This document shows positions 6,320 through 7,332 of a stretch of 7,332 bases of DNA, in pieces (within the stretch, counting starts at the first letter, position 1; each line of letters starts with the position of its first letter). The stretch is from Thermoplasmata archaeon (lineage in GTDB: Archaea; Thermoplasmatota; Thermoplasmata; Thermoplasmatales; Thermoplasmataceae), in assembly GCA_021797025.1 (NCBI GenBank), contig JAKAAK010000159.1:1-7332 (forward strand), given 5' to 3'. Below the pieces are notes generated by a model. It had not been told where the DNA came from. It searched no databases and saw only the letters and a program-made list of their open reading frames with translations. The position numbers and the translations under genes were made by a program.

Positions 6320-6757
6320 ACATAATTCTATTATTTTATTAAATTATGTTGCTGTTAATACTTGTTGTGATAATGTAATACATTTACTGTAAATTCAAAT
6401 GGCCCTTTACCATTATCCTTGTTGAATGCCTTTTATTCTTATTATTTGTATTATTCTTTCTATAATAGTATGTTATTCTGTTAGCTCCAGAATGATAACA
6501 TGTTTTTTTACTTCAATTCCATTGTTATTTATTCCTTCCACTGAACCTGCCTTTTCCTCCTAGTATAACTTTTAAATATTTTATTTGCTAGAGGCATTTG
6601 GCCTATTATTGCCTTCAAGCTTTCAACATATTTCATTAAAATGGTTCCTGCCTTCCATTTTTCCACCTTCAAGGAACTGCTCCTTCCATTTATAGAATAA
6701 TGATACAGCTATTCCATGCTCCCTGCATATCTACGCTATTGTAATGTTGATATTCTG
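6320..6757 (-). pseudogene. Decayed IS3-family remnant (orfA end plus orfB start)
   Basis: No open gene fills this stretch, but it matches the 5' part of the IS3 element at about 2355-2740, same strand. The OrfA helix block reads NITIA, stop, then ICREHGIAVSLFYKWKEQFLEGGK (roughly 6745-6670). The OrfB start follows in broken frames: SLKAIIGQMPLANKIFK (about 6622-6570) parallels SLKSIIGEITIANEILK of the intact copy. Conserved strings such as TATAATAGTATGTTATTCTGTTA (6461-6483 on the plus strand) parallel 2440-2461. At least one stop and several indels interrupt it. The piece at 6320-6460 is more weakly related and about 58 bases longer than the counterpart. Despite its decay it retains more of OrfA than the element at left. 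It is an old, dead copy. Confidence 0.75.
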
Positions 6758-6770
6758 GAATTTTTTTTTT

Positions 6771-7109
6771 ATTATATTATCCTCCATAGGAGATATCAAC
6801 AGATTTGAATCTATAGTAAAACTGAGGGCATACACAGGAATGGACCCTGTAACCAAACAGTCAGGGAATTATAATATATCATCCCACATATCAAAAAGCG
6901 GCAATCCATTGATGAGGTATGCACTGTATCTATCAACAGTATCTGCAATAAGGTATAATCCGGTTGTGAAAAGATACTACAGCCATAAAAAGGAACAGGG
7001 AATGAATGGAAACAAGCTAATGATAACATGTGCAAACAAATTACTGAATATCGTATACTCCGTTATGAAGAACAATATGGATTTCAAGGATCCAGAATTA
7101 GTAGATTGA
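6771..7109 (+). pseudogene. Second IS110-family transposase, C-terminal fragment
   Basis: The plus-strand frame encodes about 112 residues of the IS110 Tnp_20 domain, from SSIGDINRF through KLRAYTGMDPVTKQSG (Ser-Gly motif), SHISKSGNPLMRYALYL and the closing ANKLLNIVYSVMKN helix, to a TGA at 7107-7109. The order and length match the C-terminal third of an IS110/IS116-type transposase; the RuvC-like N-terminal domain is missing. The nominal ATG at 6744 precedes a run of ten T and hydrophobic filler (LIFWNFFFIIL) unlike the family, so it is not a genuine start. The sequence differs strongly from the fragment at 1120-1548 and lies on the opposite strand, so it belongs to a separate IS110 lineage. 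It abuts the dead IS3 remnant, as the other fragment abuts the intact IS3. Confidence 0.87.
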
Positions 7110-7206
7110 GGAAGAGTAGAATATAATATTCGTATATTGTAATGATATTAGCGTAAGCTATGGTAATGATCTGCGATAAACAGAAAATAGTAAAATTAAT
7201 ATGGTA
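7110..7206. other. Non-coding junction with two small hairpins
   Basis: This is the 97-base 3' flank of the plus-strand IS110 fragment, up to the end of the next IS110 copy. It contains AATATA/TATATT arms with a 7-base loop (7120-7138) and TAGC-GTAA-GCTA, a 4-bp stem with a GNRA-type loop (7149-7160). Both are short and AT-rich and could be chance. If the plus-strand element kept its right end, it would lie here. Confidence 0.3.
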
Positions 7207-7332
7207 TACTCCTATGAAAAACCTATACTTAACAATCTTTTATGCCTCCCCGGTATATTAAATTTGCTGAATCGCCATGCGCATTAGCATTGTTAGCAAT
7301 TCTTCTCATGTTGCTTATTTTCTTCAATGATA
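7207..7332 (-). repeat. IS110-element 3' end, copy B of a direct repeat
   Basis: This is the partner of 1098-1223 in the same orientation, 6,109 bases downstream. The outer 73 bases are identical; the differences lie in the coding part (for example around 7280-7282 and 7301-7312). It runs to the window edge and presumably continues into the rest of an IS110 element that may be intact. Confidence 0.9.
7229..7332 (-). CDS. IS110-family transposase, C-terminal end only (partial)
   Basis: The minus-strand frame gives the last 33 residues, from SLKKISNMRRIANNA to a TAA at 7229-7231, ending in LIYRGGIKDC as in the copy at 1120. Substitutions relative to that copy include M-to-S, E-to-R and T-to-A. 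The rest of the gene lies to the right, outside the window, so whether it is intact is unknown. Confidence 0.85.
   Translation of the reverse strand, partial: SLKKISNMRRIANNANAHGDSANLIYRGGIKDC

Noticed and set aside
6811..7035. Minus-strand open frame opposite the IS110 fragment
   Set aside because: The plus strand carries the Tnp_20 motifs; this is its shadow.
1..7332. CRISPR array, tRNA or rRNA gene
   Set aside because: I saw no regularly spaced repeats, no cloverleaf-like GC-rich segment and no rRNA-like block; the only clear repeats are IS-derived.

Overview
The window looks archaeal. It is very AT-rich: hand counts of sampled 60-base lines inside genes give about 20-48% GC. Arginine is mostly AGA/AGG and ATA isoleucine is common. 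Three genes have a TATA-like octamer centred 25-29 bases upstream of an ATG with no Shine-Dalgarno site, the pattern of leaderless archaeal transcripts. A low-GC, possibly wall-less acidophile of the Thermoplasmatales type would fit, but that is inference; nothing here fixes the taxon.

Layout, left to right. (1) 1-1039, minus strand: a GT4-type glycosyltransferase whose 3' end lies outside the window. (2) 1098-2740: an insertion-sequence block, made of the 3' end of an IS110-family element (minus) joined to an IS3-family element (minus) with an intact DDE transposase OrfB but only a scrap of OrfA. (3) 2858-5088, plus strand: a two-gene unit with a 2-base gap, encoding a CysD-like ATP-pyrophosphatase (sulfate adenylyltransferase small-subunit type) and a cytosolic alkaline-phosphatase/sulfatase-superfamily enzyme with threonine at the nucleophile position. 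(4) 5143-6311, plus strand: a second GT-B glycosyltransferase with its own promoter. (5) 6320-7332: more IS debris, namely a decayed IS3 remnant (minus), the C-terminal part of a different IS110-family transposase (plus), and the beginning of a second copy of the first IS110 element (minus), which runs off the window.

How the genes may work together. Two glycosyltransferases plus a CysD-like enzyme and a sulfatase-fold enzyme suggest part of a surface-glycan or glycolipid locus in which a sugar receives a sulfo- or phospho-type group. The CysD-like protein has no cysteine, so it cannot be a thiol-based PAPS/APS reductase; its C-terminal motif points to adenylyl-sulfate formation. The partner lacks a signal peptide and the Cys/Ser-x-Pro-x-Arg signature of formylglycine sulfatases, so it may be a transferase rather than a secreted sulfatase. 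This pair is the most interesting part of the window. It sits between directly repeated IS110 ends 6,109 bases apart, so it could be lost or exchanged by recombination.
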